A stretch of 64,000 nt of DNA. It comes from Stakelama sediminis (lineage in GTDB: Bacteria; Pseudomonadota; Alphaproteobacteria; Sphingomonadales; Sphingomonadaceae). Both the position numbers and the translations under genes were made by a program. This document shows, piece by piece, positions 53,904 to 62,038 of the stretch. The notes beneath the pieces were generated by a model. That model was not told the DNA's origin. It did no database searches and was given only the letters and a program-made list of their open reading frames with translations. The stretch is from the NCBI RefSeq assembly GCF_014199335.1, contig NZ_JACIJI010000007.1, forward strand, positions 43,835 to 107,834, written 5' to 3'. Each line of letters opens with the position of its first letter. Position 1 is the stretch's first letter.

Positions 53904-55213
53904 AACATTTACGGCCGACCGGCCTGCTGGGGCGGCTGATTGCGATCCTGCTCTGCGTCGCAGCGATCGATTTCGCGGTAAACACGCTGCTTTTCGAACG
54001 CGCCAGCAACTTTGCCCTGCAAGAGGATGAAGCCGCCAATCTCGCCAGTCAGTTGACGCTCAGCAAGCGACTGCTCGAGCAATTACCGTCGACTGACCGG
54101 GCGGCGGCGGTTCAGGAGCTGAGCAGCAAGCGCTTCTCCCTGACCCTGCAGGCAAGCACCGTCGAACGCCCACGATCCAGCGTCGAACTGGCTGCCTTGC
54201 GCCAGCAGATGCTGGCTCTGCGTCCCAATCTGGCTAAGGCAGGATTGCAACTGCATCTGCTGCCGCTCAGCCGCGGCGGCGATATCGGAGGATCGGTGGT
54301 CTTGAACGACGGAACGGTCCTCAGTTTCGTCAGCCATGGCCGCCTGTCCTGGACGCTGACCGTCGGCCGTGTGGCCGGACTGCTGGCGCCGTCGCTGATC
54401 CTGCTCGCGCTTGCATGGATTGCGTTGCGGGCAATGCTGGCGCCTCTCAACCGGCTGGTCAGCGCGACCGCGCATGTCGGCGCGCGCGATCCCGAGCCGC
54501 TCGACCCTCAGGGGCCTGCGGAGGTGAAGCAGCTCATCCATGCCTTCAACGCCATGCAGACGCGAATCCACAACCTGCTGGCGAGCCGGGTACAGACGCT
54601 GCTCGCCATCGGACACGATCTGCGCACACCGCTTGCCCGACTAAGGCTACGGCTTGACTCGGCGGGTCTGGACGGCACCGCGCGCGCCGAAATGGAGCAT
54701 GACATTCGCGAAATGGATGAACTGCTCCAGTCCCTGCAAAGCTATGTCGATCCCGCCGCTAACAGCAAGGTGCCGGAACGCGTCGATCTCGCGGCGATGG
54801 CGATGACGCTGGTCGATTCGGCCACCGATCACGGCGACAGCGCAACCTATGACGGGCCGGACAGTCTGGTCGCCACATTGCGTCCTGTCGCGGTCCGCCG
54901 GGCGCTGCGCAACCTGATCGACAATGCCCTGCACTATGCCGGATCGGCGACCGTTCGGCTGATCCGCGACGGTGAAACCGCCGTCATCACCGTCGAAGAC
55001 GATGGCCCCGGCATTCCCGAGGACAAGCTTGAAGAAGTGCAGCACGCCTTTGTCCGTCTCGACGCGGCGCGCGCCCGCGACACACCGGGCATGGGGCTGG
55101 GCCTCGCCATCGTTCGCCGAGCCATCCGCAACGAAGGGGGACAGTTCGCGCTATCGAACCGAGCGGAAGGCGGATTATGCGCAACGGTTCGCCTGCCGCT
55201 GGCACCGGAATAA
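53900..55213 (+). CDS. EnvZ-like sensor histidine kinase
   Basis: A 437-residue membrane kinase from GTG 53900, which overlaps the regulator stop. First helix at about 10-32, a periplasmic sensor of ~120 residues, second helix about 160-182, HAMP (APLNRLVSATAHVG), H-box IGHDLRTPLARLRLRL with His239, N-box NLIDNALHYAG, G1 EDDGPGIP, G2 GMGLGLAIVRRA. Complete and typical. It should phosphorylate the adjacent OmpR-type regulator. The frame stays open upstream across the regulator gene but has no coding support there. A 132-base gap precedes the carbonic anhydrase. Confidence 0.92.
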   Translation: MKHLRPTGLLGRLIAILLCVAAIDFAVNTLLFERASNFALQEDEAANLASQLTLSKRLLEQLPSTDRAAAVQELSSKRFSLTLQASTVERPRSSVELAALRQQMLALRPNLAKAGLQLHLLPLSRGGDIGGSVVLNDGTVLSFVSHGRLSWTLTVGRVAGLLAPSLILLALAWIALRAMLAPLNRLVSATAHVGARDPEPLDPQGPAEVKQLIHAFNAMQTRIHNLLASRVQTLLAIGHDLRTPLARLRLRLDSAGLDGTARAEMEHDIREMDELLQSLQSYVDPAANSKVPERVDLAAMAMTLVDSATDHGDSATYDGPDSLVATLRPVAVRRALRNLIDNALHYAGSATVRLIRDGETAVITVEDDGPGIPEDKLEEVQHAFVRLDAARARDTPGMGLGLAIVRRAIRNEGGQFALSNRAEGGLCATVRLPLAPE

Positions 55214-55345
55214 CGCTTCACCGCACCTGCGAAACAAAACGTTACAAACCCGCACACTCCGGGAAAACCCCTCTCCGTACACCTCTCTCACCGGCGGCTC
55301 CTTAAACAGGGTCGTCGGCCCCAAGAAAGACAAGAGGTGATCGTC

Positions 55346-56053
55346 ATGAGTGATGTAATCGGCCGGGTTGTAAACTTCGAAAAAAGCGTGTTTCCGGATA
55401 GTCGCGAACTCTATTCACGGCTGTCGGCGGAGGGACAGGCCCCCAAGGCGCTGATGATATCCTGCGCGGACTCGCGCATCGTTCCGGAAGAGATTGTGCA
55501 GGCGAAACCGGGTGACCTGTTCGTTTGCCGCAATGCGGGAAATATCGTGCCCCCCTTCGCCACGCAAAATGGCGGCGTTACCTCGACGGTCGAATATGCC
55601 GTGATGGTGCTGGGCGTGAGCGACATCATTGTCTGCGGCCATTCCGAATGCGGCGCGATGACGGCGCTGGCGGCCCCCGAACTGCCCGAAGGCATGCCCA
55701 ATGTCGCCGCATGGCTGCGCCACGGCACCGCGGCAAAGCATGTCGTCGATTGCTGCTCGCCCGACCTGGACGGCACCGAACGTGTCCGCGCCCTGACACT
55801 GGAAAATGTCAGCGCCCAGCTTGCGCATCTGCGCACCCACCCTTCGGTTGCCGCCGCCATCGCGCGCGGCGACGTGACGCTGCATGGCTGGTTCGTCGAT
55901 ATCCGCGCCGGTCAGGTGCTTGGCCTGAATGGCGAGACCAACCGTTTCGAACCGATCCGCGAGGACAGCCCGCTGCCGGTGGCGCTGCCCGCCCGCAAGC
56001 GCGCTTCGGGTGAGATCGTTCTGCCCACCGCCGACAAGGCAGTCGCGGCATGA
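55346..56053 (+). CDS. Beta-class carbonic anhydrase
   Basis: Interconverts CO2 and bicarbonate in the cytoplasm. The 235-residue protein has the zinc ligands Cys40 (SCADSR), His99 and Cys102 (GHSECGAM), and the Asp42-Arg44 dyad, plus CRNAGNIVPPF and GGVTSTVEYAV. ATG 55346 is preceded by AGAGG at eight bases; GTG 55337 would add three residues. The last codons overlap the start of the SulP transporter (ATGA), pairing hydration with transport. The gap to the sensor kinase contains GTTACAAA, similar to the palindrome near 52732. Confidence 0.95.
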   Translation: MSDVIGRVVNFEKSVFPDSRELYSRLSAEGQAPKALMISCADSRIVPEEIVQAKPGDLFVCRNAGNIVPPFATQNGGVTSTVEYAVMVLGVSDIIVCGHSECGAMTALAAPELPEGMPNVAAWLRHGTAAKHVVDCCSPDLDGTERVRALTLENVSAQLAHLRTHPSVAAAIARGDVTLHGWFVDIRAGQVLGLNGETNRFEPIREDSPLPVALPARKRASGEIVLPTADKAVAA

Positions 56054-57591
56054 GCGAGGCCGCAACCATGGATATGACCGAAGGTAAAAAGGGAGCTTTC
56101 CCCTTTCTCGCCCGCGATTTCACCGCGTCTATCGTGGTGTTCCTGGTCGCGATGCCGCTGTGCATGGGTATTGCCATCGCGTCGGGCGTGCCGCCGGAAA
56201 AGGGCCTCGTTACCGGCATTATCGGCGGTATCGTCGTCGGCCTGTTCGCCGGTTCGCCGCTGCAGGTCAGCGGCCCGGCGGCCGGACTTGCCGTCATCGT
56301 TTTCGAATTCGTCCAAAGCCATGGGCTGAGCGCGCTCGGCCCGGTCCTGATCCTCGCCGGTGTGCTGCAACTCGTTGCGGGCGCATTGCGCATGGGTGGC
56401 CTGTTCCGTTCCATCTCCCCGGCGGTCGTGCACGGGATGCTGGCAGGCATCGGCGCGCTGATCGTCATTGGTCAGTTCCATACGCTGTTTGACGCCAAAC
56501 CGATGTCGAGTTCGGCGCAGAACCTTGCCGCGATGCCCGCACGCGTCCTTGGCCTCAGCCCCTGGAACCTGCAGGGCGCCGAGCTGGCGCTGCTGATCGG
56601 TCTTGTCACCATCGGCGTGATGATCGGCTGGGAGAAGGTACGTCCGAAATCGATGGCACTGGTTCCCGGTGCACTTCTGGGCGTGGTGACAGCAACCCTG
56701 CTCGCATGGGGCATGGGGCTGAACATCGCGCGCATCACCGTGCCGGAATCGATCACGGCGGCGATTGTCCCGCCGGGTGACGGCTTTTTCGGCTTCCTGT
56801 CGAACCCTGCCATCCTGCTGTCGGCGGTCGTCATCGCCTTCATCGCCAGCGCCGAAACCCTGTTGTCGGCGGCCGCCGTCGACAAGATGCACGACGGTGT
56901 GCGCACCGATTATAACAAGGAATTGCGAGCACAGGGCATCGGCAACTTCCTGTGCGGTCTGGCCGGTGCGTTGCCGATGACCGGCGTCATCGTGCGCAGT
57001 TCCGCCAATGTGCAGGCGGGTGCGAAAACCCGGTTGTCGGCGATCCTGCACGGCATCTGGATTCTCGGCTTCGTCGCCCTGCTGCCCTGGCTGCTGCGCG
57101 AAGTACCGATGGCGGCGCTGGGTGGTGTGCTGGTCGTGGTCGGCTGGCGCCTGATCAGCCTGAAGCATGTCCACAGCCTGTTCCGGCGCCATGGCATGAT
57201 GCCGGCGATGATCTGGGCCGTCACCTTCCTGCTGGTAGTGGGCGCCGACCTGCTCACCGGCGTGCTGGCAGGCCTTGCCCTCTCGCTGCTCGAACTGGTC
57301 CGCTATCGCCGCAACCTTCGCCTGAAGGTGGAGGAAGATCATGGCGACGAGGCGACCCGGCTTCAGCTTGAAGGTACGGCCAGTTTCCTCAGCCTCACCC
57401 GCCTGATCGGCAAGCTGGAATCGCTGCCGGGCGAACGCCGCGTACACCTCGACCTGTCGCGGCTCAGTGGCCTCGACCACACCTCTGCGGAAATGCTCTC
57501 CGAATGGCTGTCACGCCGTCACAAGGCAGGCAATACCGTGGAGGTCAGCGGTCCGGGGCACATCCTGAAGCCGCTCACCGTTCCCGCCTGA
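56050..57591 (+). CDS. SulP-family bicarbonate/anion transporter with STAS domain
   Basis: A 513-residue inner-membrane transporter of the SLC26/SulP family. Conserved N-terminal FTASIVVFLVAMPLCMGIAIASG, the GPAAGLAVIVFEF segment, SAETLLSAAAVDKMHDG, and GALPMTGVIVRSSANVQAG; then a C-terminal STAS domain (RVHLDLSRLSGLDHTSAEMLSEW). The 4-base overlap with the carbonic anhydrase gene is a strong sign that bicarbonate (or CO2-derived anion) is the substrate, as in BicA-like or CA-fused SulP proteins. A terminator follows. Sodium or proton coupling cannot be determined. Confidence 0.9.
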   Translation: MSEAATMDMTEGKKGAFPFLARDFTASIVVFLVAMPLCMGIAIASGVPPEKGLVTGIIGGIVVGLFAGSPLQVSGPAAGLAVIVFEFVQSHGLSALGPVLILAGVLQLVAGALRMGGLFRSISPAVVHGMLAGIGALIVIGQFHTLFDAKPMSSSAQNLAAMPARVLGLSPWNLQGAELALLIGLVTIGVMIGWEKVRPKSMALVPGALLGVVTATLLAWGMGLNIARITVPESITAAIVPPGDGFFGFLSNPAILLSAVVIAFIASAETLLSAAAVDKMHDGVRTDYNKELRAQGIGNFLCGLAGALPMTGVIVRSSANVQAGAKTRLSAILHGIWILGFVALLPWLLREVPMAALGGVLVVVGWRLISLKHVHSLFRRHGMMPAMIWAVTFLLVVGADLLTGVLAGLALSLLELVRYRRNLRLKVEEDHGDEATRLQLEGTASFLSLTRLIGKLESLPGERRVHLDLSRLSGLDHTSAEMLSEWLSRRHKAGNTVEVSGPGHILKPLTVPA

Positions 57592-57632
57592 CGGGATATC
57601 ACCGGGCCATATGGCCACGGTCTTTTGGGGAA

Positions 57633-57665
57633 GGGCATCGGCAACTGGCTGCCGATGCCCTTTTT
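57633..57665 (+). terminator. Intrinsic terminator after the SulP gene
   Basis: Arms GGGCATCGGCA (57633-57643) and TGCCGATGCCC (57650-57660) are perfectly complementary with a six-base loop, followed by TTTTT. It ends the carbonic anhydrase-SulP transcript. Confidence 0.93.
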
Positions 57666-57727
57666 CGTGCGGTATCATCATGTTCTGAAAGGTTGTTCCG
57701 AAGTGTCTGGGAGAATAAGCAGGTGTC

Positions 57728-59050
57728 ATGATCTCACGATACCTTCGGCCTGCCGCATTGCTGGCGCTCAGCCCGCTGATCATTGCCGATCATCCCGTTT
57801 CGCCAGATACAGGCTATGACATACTCTCCTATGCCGTCACCCTTGCTCCCGATGCAGCCGACAAGTCGGTTCACGGCAGGGAAACGATACACCTGCGGGT
57901 GGATAGCCCGAACCTGAAGAAACTGATCTTTTCTGCAAACGCGCTGCACATTCACCATTCCATGCTGAATAATAGCCCCGTCGAATTTTCATCGGATTCG
58001 AACGGCCTTTCCTTTTTGCCCCGGTCCCTGCTTCACAAAGGAGAGACGGTGCGCCTGTCCTTTGACTTCGATGGAACGCCCAAGCGCGGAATTCATGCGA
58101 TTCCGGGCGGATTATATAGCAGCTATTTCGCCTGTGACTGGATGGTGTGCCTTCAAAATTCACCGGGGGACAAGGCCTTGCTGAGGCTCGACCTCGTCAT
58201 TCCAGCCGGTCTGCAATCGCTGGGGCCAGGCAAACGCGTGGGACGTAAAACCCTGCCTGATGGCAGGGTCTCGGTTCGCTGGCAGACAAGGCGACCCTAT
58301 TCGCCCTATCTGTACGGCTTCGCCTTTGGATCGTTCGTGCAGCAAAACGCATCCAAGGGAAATGGCAGAGAGGTGTATCTGGATGCCACCGGAGGCCATG
58401 CCGATCTGAAGAAATTGTTCGCACAAACCCCTGCGATCGTTTCGTTTCTGTCACGAAAAGCAGGGGTATCCCTCCCGGCTGGTAACTATAGCCAGTTACT
58501 GGTCCCCGGCTATGAAGCGCAGGAAGCAACGACCTATTCGCTGATCGGCGAAAAGGCTCTGGCGCGTGATCTGACGCACCCTGACGAACAGTGGATCATC
58601 GTTCACGAACTGTCCCATCAATGGTGGGGCAACCTGGTGACCTGCGCCACTTGGCGCGACCTTTGGCTCAATGAAGGTTTCGCCACTTTCATGACAGCCG
58701 CATGGAAGGAGCATCGCTATGGCAAGGCTGCGTATGAGGCGGAACTGGATGTAGCCCGTTCTCGTCTGGCAAAGGCGCGTGCCGCCGGTTTCGACAAACC
58801 CCTGTCATGGGGCGGAGCCTATCCGTCGATCGGCATCCGTCGAGCGGTGCAGTACAGCAAGGGAGCACTGTTCCTCGACCATTTACGACAGTTGATGGGG
58901 GACAACGCCTTTTGGCGGGGTATCCGGCACTATACGCGCGATCATGCGGGCGGAACGGTCACCAGCGCCGATTTTCAGAATGCCATGCAACACGCGACCA
59001 AACGCGATCTTTCGGTCGCATTCAACCAATGGGTCTATGGTCGCCCGTAA
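57728..59050 (+). CDS. Short M1-family metallopeptidase
   Basis: A 440-residue zinc peptidase, far shorter than most M1 aminopeptidases (600-870 residues) and lacking the C-terminal helical domain. Signal-like N-terminus (MISRYLRPAALLALSPLII); beta-rich N-domain; catalytic domain with VHELSHQWWGN and the downstream zinc Glu in LWLNEGFATFM (HExxH-x18-E). The usual exopeptidase GxMEN motif is replaced by GYEAQEATTYS. Tyr for transition-state stabilisation may be in RRAVQYSKGALFL. Codon use is a little less GC-rich than the neighbours. It ends 30 bases from a convergent gene and likely acts in the periplasm on short peptides. Confidence 0.8.
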   Translation: MISRYLRPAALLALSPLIIADHPVSPDTGYDILSYAVTLAPDAADKSVHGRETIHLRVDSPNLKKLIFSANALHIHHSMLNNSPVEFSSDSNGLSFLPRSLLHKGETVRLSFDFDGTPKRGIHAIPGGLYSSYFACDWMVCLQNSPGDKALLRLDLVIPAGLQSLGPGKRVGRKTLPDGRVSVRWQTRRPYSPYLYGFAFGSFVQQNASKGNGREVYLDATGGHADLKKLFAQTPAIVSFLSRKAGVSLPAGNYSQLLVPGYEAQEATTYSLIGEKALARDLTHPDEQWIIVHELSHQWWGNLVTCATWRDLWLNEGFATFMTAAWKEHRYGKAAYEAELDVARSRLAKARAAGFDKPLSWGGAYPSIGIRRAVQYSKGALFLDHLRQLMGDNAFWRGIRHYTRDHAGGTVTSADFQNAMQHATKRDLSVAFNQWVYGRP

Positions 59051-59080
59051 GTACGAAACCATCGAACGGCGCGGCGCGCC

Positions 59081-59365
59081 TTATCCCAGCAGCGCCGTCA
59101 GTGCCCCGGCGGCGATGGCGACCAGAATGCCGGTGCGCCGCCGCCGCTTCTTCCGGAACCGGCGATAGGCGGCCATGTCGATATAGAATCCGCCGCGATT
59201 ATCCTGTTTCAGCACTTCCTGTTCGCGAAGCTGTTCGAACAACCGCTGATCGGTACGGGTTTCGGGATCGAACGGCACGGCATTTTCAGGACCATTGGCA
59301 TCCTGACGCAGAAAATGGTCAAGGATTTCCTGCCGCCGTCTCGCGGTGATCTTGCTGTCGGACAT
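59081..59365 (-). CDS. Small C-terminally anchored membrane protein
   Basis: A 94-residue protein: hydrophilic, helical N-terminal 70 residues (ARRRQEILDHFLRQ, FDPETRTDQRLFEQLREQ), then a basic patch RFRKKRRRRTG and a C-terminal membrane helix (ILVAIAAGALTALLG). I know no named family. It starts 11 bases after the rnr stop on the same strand, so the two are very likely co-transcribed. The basic patch beside the helix orients the bulk in the cytoplasm. It may link RNase R to the membrane, which is inference only. Confidence 0.6.
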   Translation of the reverse strand: MSDSKITARRRQEILDHFLRQDANGPENAVPFDPETRTDQRLFEQLREQEVLKQDNRGGFYIDMAAYRRFRKKRRRRTGILVAIAAGALTALLG

Positions 59366-59376
59366 GCGTGCCTTCC

Positions 59377-61812
59377 CTATTTCTTCTTGCGGCCCTGATG
59401 GCGAATATTGGCGGGACGTCCCCGGCGTTTGATAATGCGTTTTGGCTTGCCGCGATGTTTGAACCCGTCGGACGAACCGCCGGCCGATCCCTTGCCGTCC
59501 GGCAGTTCGAAGCGCAACGCACCCGATACCGGATTGGCCTCGACCAGCCGTAGCGGCAGGCGCTGGCCCAATGCAAATGCCTCACCGCTGTCTTCGCCGA
59601 CCAGCCGCTGTCCCGCTTCGTCATAGCGGAAATATTCAGTGCCCAGATCGCGCGCGGGCACCAGCCCGTCGCCGCCCATCCCGTCCACGGTCGCGAAGAA
59701 CCCGAAATTCTGCACGCCGGTAATTCGCGTTTCCATGACGCTGCCGACATGTTCGGACAGATAGGCCGCGACATAGCGATCGACCGTATCGCGTTCCGCC
59801 TCCATCGCCCGGCGTTCAAGGTTGCTGATCGTTTCGCCGATCCGCTCCATCTGCGCTGCATCTTCCGCCGTCAGCCCCCCCGGCCCCAACTTGTAACTTG
59901 CCACCAGCGCGCGATGGACGATCAGGTCGGCATAACGGCGGATGGGCGAGGTGAAATGCGCATAACTGCCCAGCGCCAGCCCGAAATGCCCATGATTGGC
60001 GGGTCCGTAATAGGCCTGGGTCTGGGTACGCAGCACCTGCTGCATCACCTCTTCGCGATAATCGGCGTCACCCACTCGCGCGATCACGTTGTTGAACGTG
60101 GCGGGTCGGATCACCTGCCCCAGCGCGAAGCTGATGTCGAAGGTATCGAGATAATCCTTAAGAGCGACCAGCTTCTCGCGACCCGGCGGTTCGTGGATGC
60201 GATAGAGAAAGCTCGCCTTCTTCGCCTCCAGCGCCTTGGCGGCGGCGACATTGGCGGCGATCATGTAATCCTCAATCAGGCGGTGCGCATCCAGCCTCTC
60301 ACGCGGCGCGACGGACAGGATGCGACCCTTTTCATCCAGTTCGATCCGCCGTTCGGGCAAGTCGAGCGCCAGCGGCTCGCGCTTCGCCCGCGCCTTTGCC
60401 AGCGCCTCCCAGCAGCCCCAAAGCGGCTTCAGCGCGGTTTCCACCAACGCGTCATCCCAGCGAAAGCTGGGATCGCGTGCCTCTGCGGAATCATCCGTTG
60501 CCTGAGCCCCCGGCTTCCGCTGGGGTGACATGGTTTCATCCATCGCCGCCTGTGCGTCCTCATAAGCGATGTTCGCTGCGATGCGCACCACCGCGCGGGT
60601 GAAGCGCCGCGCCTTGATCGTGCCGTTCTTCGAGATCTGCATGTGGCAGGCAAGTGCGGCGCGATCCTCTCCCTGCTTCAGTGAACAGACCTCCGCCGAC
60701 AGGATTTCGGGCAGCATCGGCACCACCCGGTCGGGAAAATAGACGCTGTTGCCGCGCCGCCGCGCCTCCCGGTCGAGCGCGGAACCGGGGCGCACGTAAA
60801 AACTGACATCGGCAATCGCAACGATCGCTTTCCATCCGCCCGCATTGTCGGGATCGTCATCCGGCGCCGCCCACACCGCATCGTCATGGTCGCGCGCATC
60901 CGCCGGGTCGATGGCGACGATCGGCAGATGGCGGAGGTCTTCACGTTCCTCCCCGCTACGGGGAGGGGGACCAGCCGCAGGCTGGTGGAGGGGGAGGTCG
61001 GCAGACAAACCGTTTGAAGGCTTGCCCCCTCCACCACCGCTCCTGGCGGCGGTCCCCCTCCCCGTGCCGGGGAGGATGGACTGTTTCGCGACCTCCGCCG
61101 CCTCCTCCAGAGTCTCCTCGCGAAAGATATGTGGAATGTCGTGTTTGTGGATCGCGATCAGGGAGAAGCTGCGCGCCTCGAACGGATCGCCCAGCCGCTC
61201 GGTCACTTTCGCGGTCATGCGCGGCGGCCGCCCCGCTTTTTCGGCCAGTACCAGATCACCCGGCTCGGCATCGCCCGCATCCGACACCGGAAAGTCGCGT
61301 CGCTCCTTTTTCTCGACGCCCTGCAGCCAGAGTTTGCCGCCCTCTTCATGCAGCACGCCGAGCATCAGCGCCTCACCACGCTGCAGTTTCTTCATCGGGT
61401 GCGCGATCCAGCCCTTGCCCGCTTCCTCGGTGCGCGCCAGCACCCGGTCGCCGACGCCCAGCGTCGCGCGTTTCGAGCGTTCGCGTACCCGCAGGCGCGG
61501 CGCGGGCTTGTCCTCCGCTTCCCAGCGCTCCGGCTCGGCCCAGACATTCCCGCCGTCATCGACATCGACGATGCGCAGCACCGTCACCTTGGGCAGCCCG
61601 CCCATCTTGTGAAAGGCACGCCCCGGTGCCGAGTCGATCAGCCCTTCATCGCCCATGTCGCGCAACAGTTTTTTCAGCGCGATCTTGTCTTGCCCCTTCA
61701 GGCCGAAAGCGCGCGCAATCTCGCGCTTGCCGGCGGGCTGGTCCGACTTGCCGATGAAATCGAGGATCTGCTGCCGCGTGGGCAATCCGGCGGGGGGTGT
61801 GTTCTTTGCCAT
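59377..61812 (-). CDS. rnr: Ribonuclease R with two in-frame palindromic-repeat insertions
   Basis: A processive 3'-5' exoribonuclease for structured RNA, rRNA and mRNA decay. From ATG 61812 (811 residues): N-terminal winged helix TRQQILDFIGKSDQPAGKREI, two cold-shock domains, the RNB catalytic domain with DPADARDHDDA (Asp302, 308, 310, 311), RPATFNNVIARV, HFTSPIRRYADLIVHR, an S1 domain (METRITGVQNFGFFATVDGM) and a Lys/Arg-rich tail. Residues about 245-288 and 426-454 are low-complexity insertions encoded by palindromic repeats (see 60947-61076 and 60450-60530); the flanking family sequence continues in frame, so the enzyme is probably active. The weak ribosome site is GGGCAGCAG. Divergent from glpD. 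Confidence 0.94.
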   Translation of the reverse strand: MAKNTPPAGLPTRQQILDFIGKSDQPAGKREIARAFGLKGQDKIALKKLLRDMGDEGLIDSAPGRAFHKMGGLPKVTVLRIVDVDDGGNVWAEPERWEAEDKPAPRLRVRERSKRATLGVGDRVLARTEEAGKGWIAHPMKKLQRGEALMLGVLHEEGGKLWLQGVEKKERRDFPVSDAGDAEPGDLVLAEKAGRPPRMTAKVTERLGDPFEARSFSLIAIHKHDIPHIFREETLEEAAEVAKQSILPGTGRGTAARSGGGGGKPSNGLSADLPLHQPAAGPPPRSGEEREDLRHLPIVAIDPADARDHDDAVWAAPDDDPDNAGGWKAIVAIADVSFYVRPGSALDREARRRGNSVYFPDRVVPMLPEILSAEVCSLKQGEDRAALACHMQISKNGTIKARRFTRAVVRIAANIAYEDAQAAMDETMSPQRKPGAQATDDSAEARDPSFRWDDALVETALKPLWGCWEALAKARAKREPLALDLPERRIELDEKGRILSVAPRERLDAHRLIEDYMIAANVAAAKALEAKKASFLYRIHEPPGREKLVALKDYLDTFDISFALGQVIRPATFNNVIARVGDADYREEVMQQVLRTQTQAYYGPANHGHFGLALGSYAHFTSPIRRYADLIVHRALVASYKLGPGGLTAEDAAQMERIGETISNLERRAMEAERDTVDRYVAAYLSEHVGSVMETRITGVQNFGFFATVDGMGGDGLVPARDLGTEYFRYDEAGQRLVGEDSGEAFALGQRLPLRLVEANPVSGALRFELPDGKGSAGGSSDGFKHRGKPKRIIKRRGRPANIRHQGRKKK
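60450..60530. repeat. Palindromic repeat inserted in frame in rnr (RNB domain)
   Basis: Inverted termini GTCATCCCAGCGAAAGCTGG (60451-60470) and CCGGCTTCCGCTGGGGTGAC (60510-60529) match with three transitions; GCTGGGATC continues the hairpin. This is the pattern of a dispersed sphingomonad repeat I recall beginning GTCATCCCAGCG. In the minus-strand frame it codes residues 427-454 of RNase R, with no stop. Confidence 0.7.
60947..61076. repeat. Palindromic repeat inserted in frame in rnr (before the RNB motif)
   Basis: A ~130-base element with outer inverted termini TCCTCCCCG (60947-60955) and CGGGGAGGA (61068-61076), each with an inner arm (GGGGAGGGGGACC, GGTCCCCCTCCCC) and a central CCAGCCGCAGGCTGG stem. 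The TCCTCCCC...GGGGAGG design is recalled as a common intergenic repeat in sphingomonads. It codes residues 246-289 of RNase R (Gly/Pro/Ser-rich) just before the catalytic aspartates. Confidence 0.72.
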
Positions 61813-61894
61813 CTGCTGCCCGATGTAGGCCAGCATGCCGCCACAACCAACAGATGCGTTGTGCATAAATCGCATCAGCGTGTGTTTAAGAGAT

Positions 61895-61975
61895 CGGCCC
61901 CGGCCCGCTCCCCCTCCCGACCACCCATAGCAATACCCTGATTGGGTGGCCGGGAGGGGGAGCGGGCCGGGGCCG
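61895..61975. repeat. Long inverted repeat between rnr and glpD
   Basis: Thirty-three-base arms (61895-61927 and 61943-61975), rich in C on the left and G on the right, are complementary at 32 of 33 positions, around a 15-base loop. The arm starts CGGCCCCGGCCCGCTCCC. With no T-run it is not a classic terminator; it is likelier a dispersed palindromic repeat that could form a cruciform or strong RNA stem in the glpD or rnr leader. Confidence 0.75.
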
Positions 61976-61980
61976 TACAT

Positions 61981-62007
61981 GGAAATTCGTCTGAAATGCG
62001 AATTTCC
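61981..62007. promoter_or_regulatory. 9-base inverted repeat ahead of glpD
   Basis: Perfect arms GGAAATTCG (61981-61989) and CGAATTTCC (61999-62007) with a nine-base spacer, 32 bases before GTG 62039. The AT-rich centre and spacing fit a repressor operator (a GlpR-type regulator would be expected) or a leader hairpin. Unproven. Confidence 0.4.
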
Positions 62008-62038
62008 AAAGAGACTCTCAGCGGATAGGAAGGCGTCC

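Noticed and set aside
55912..57480. 522-codon minus-strand frame opposite the SulP gene
   Set aside because: His/Gln/Asp-rich translation typical of antisense; SulP motifs are on the other strand.
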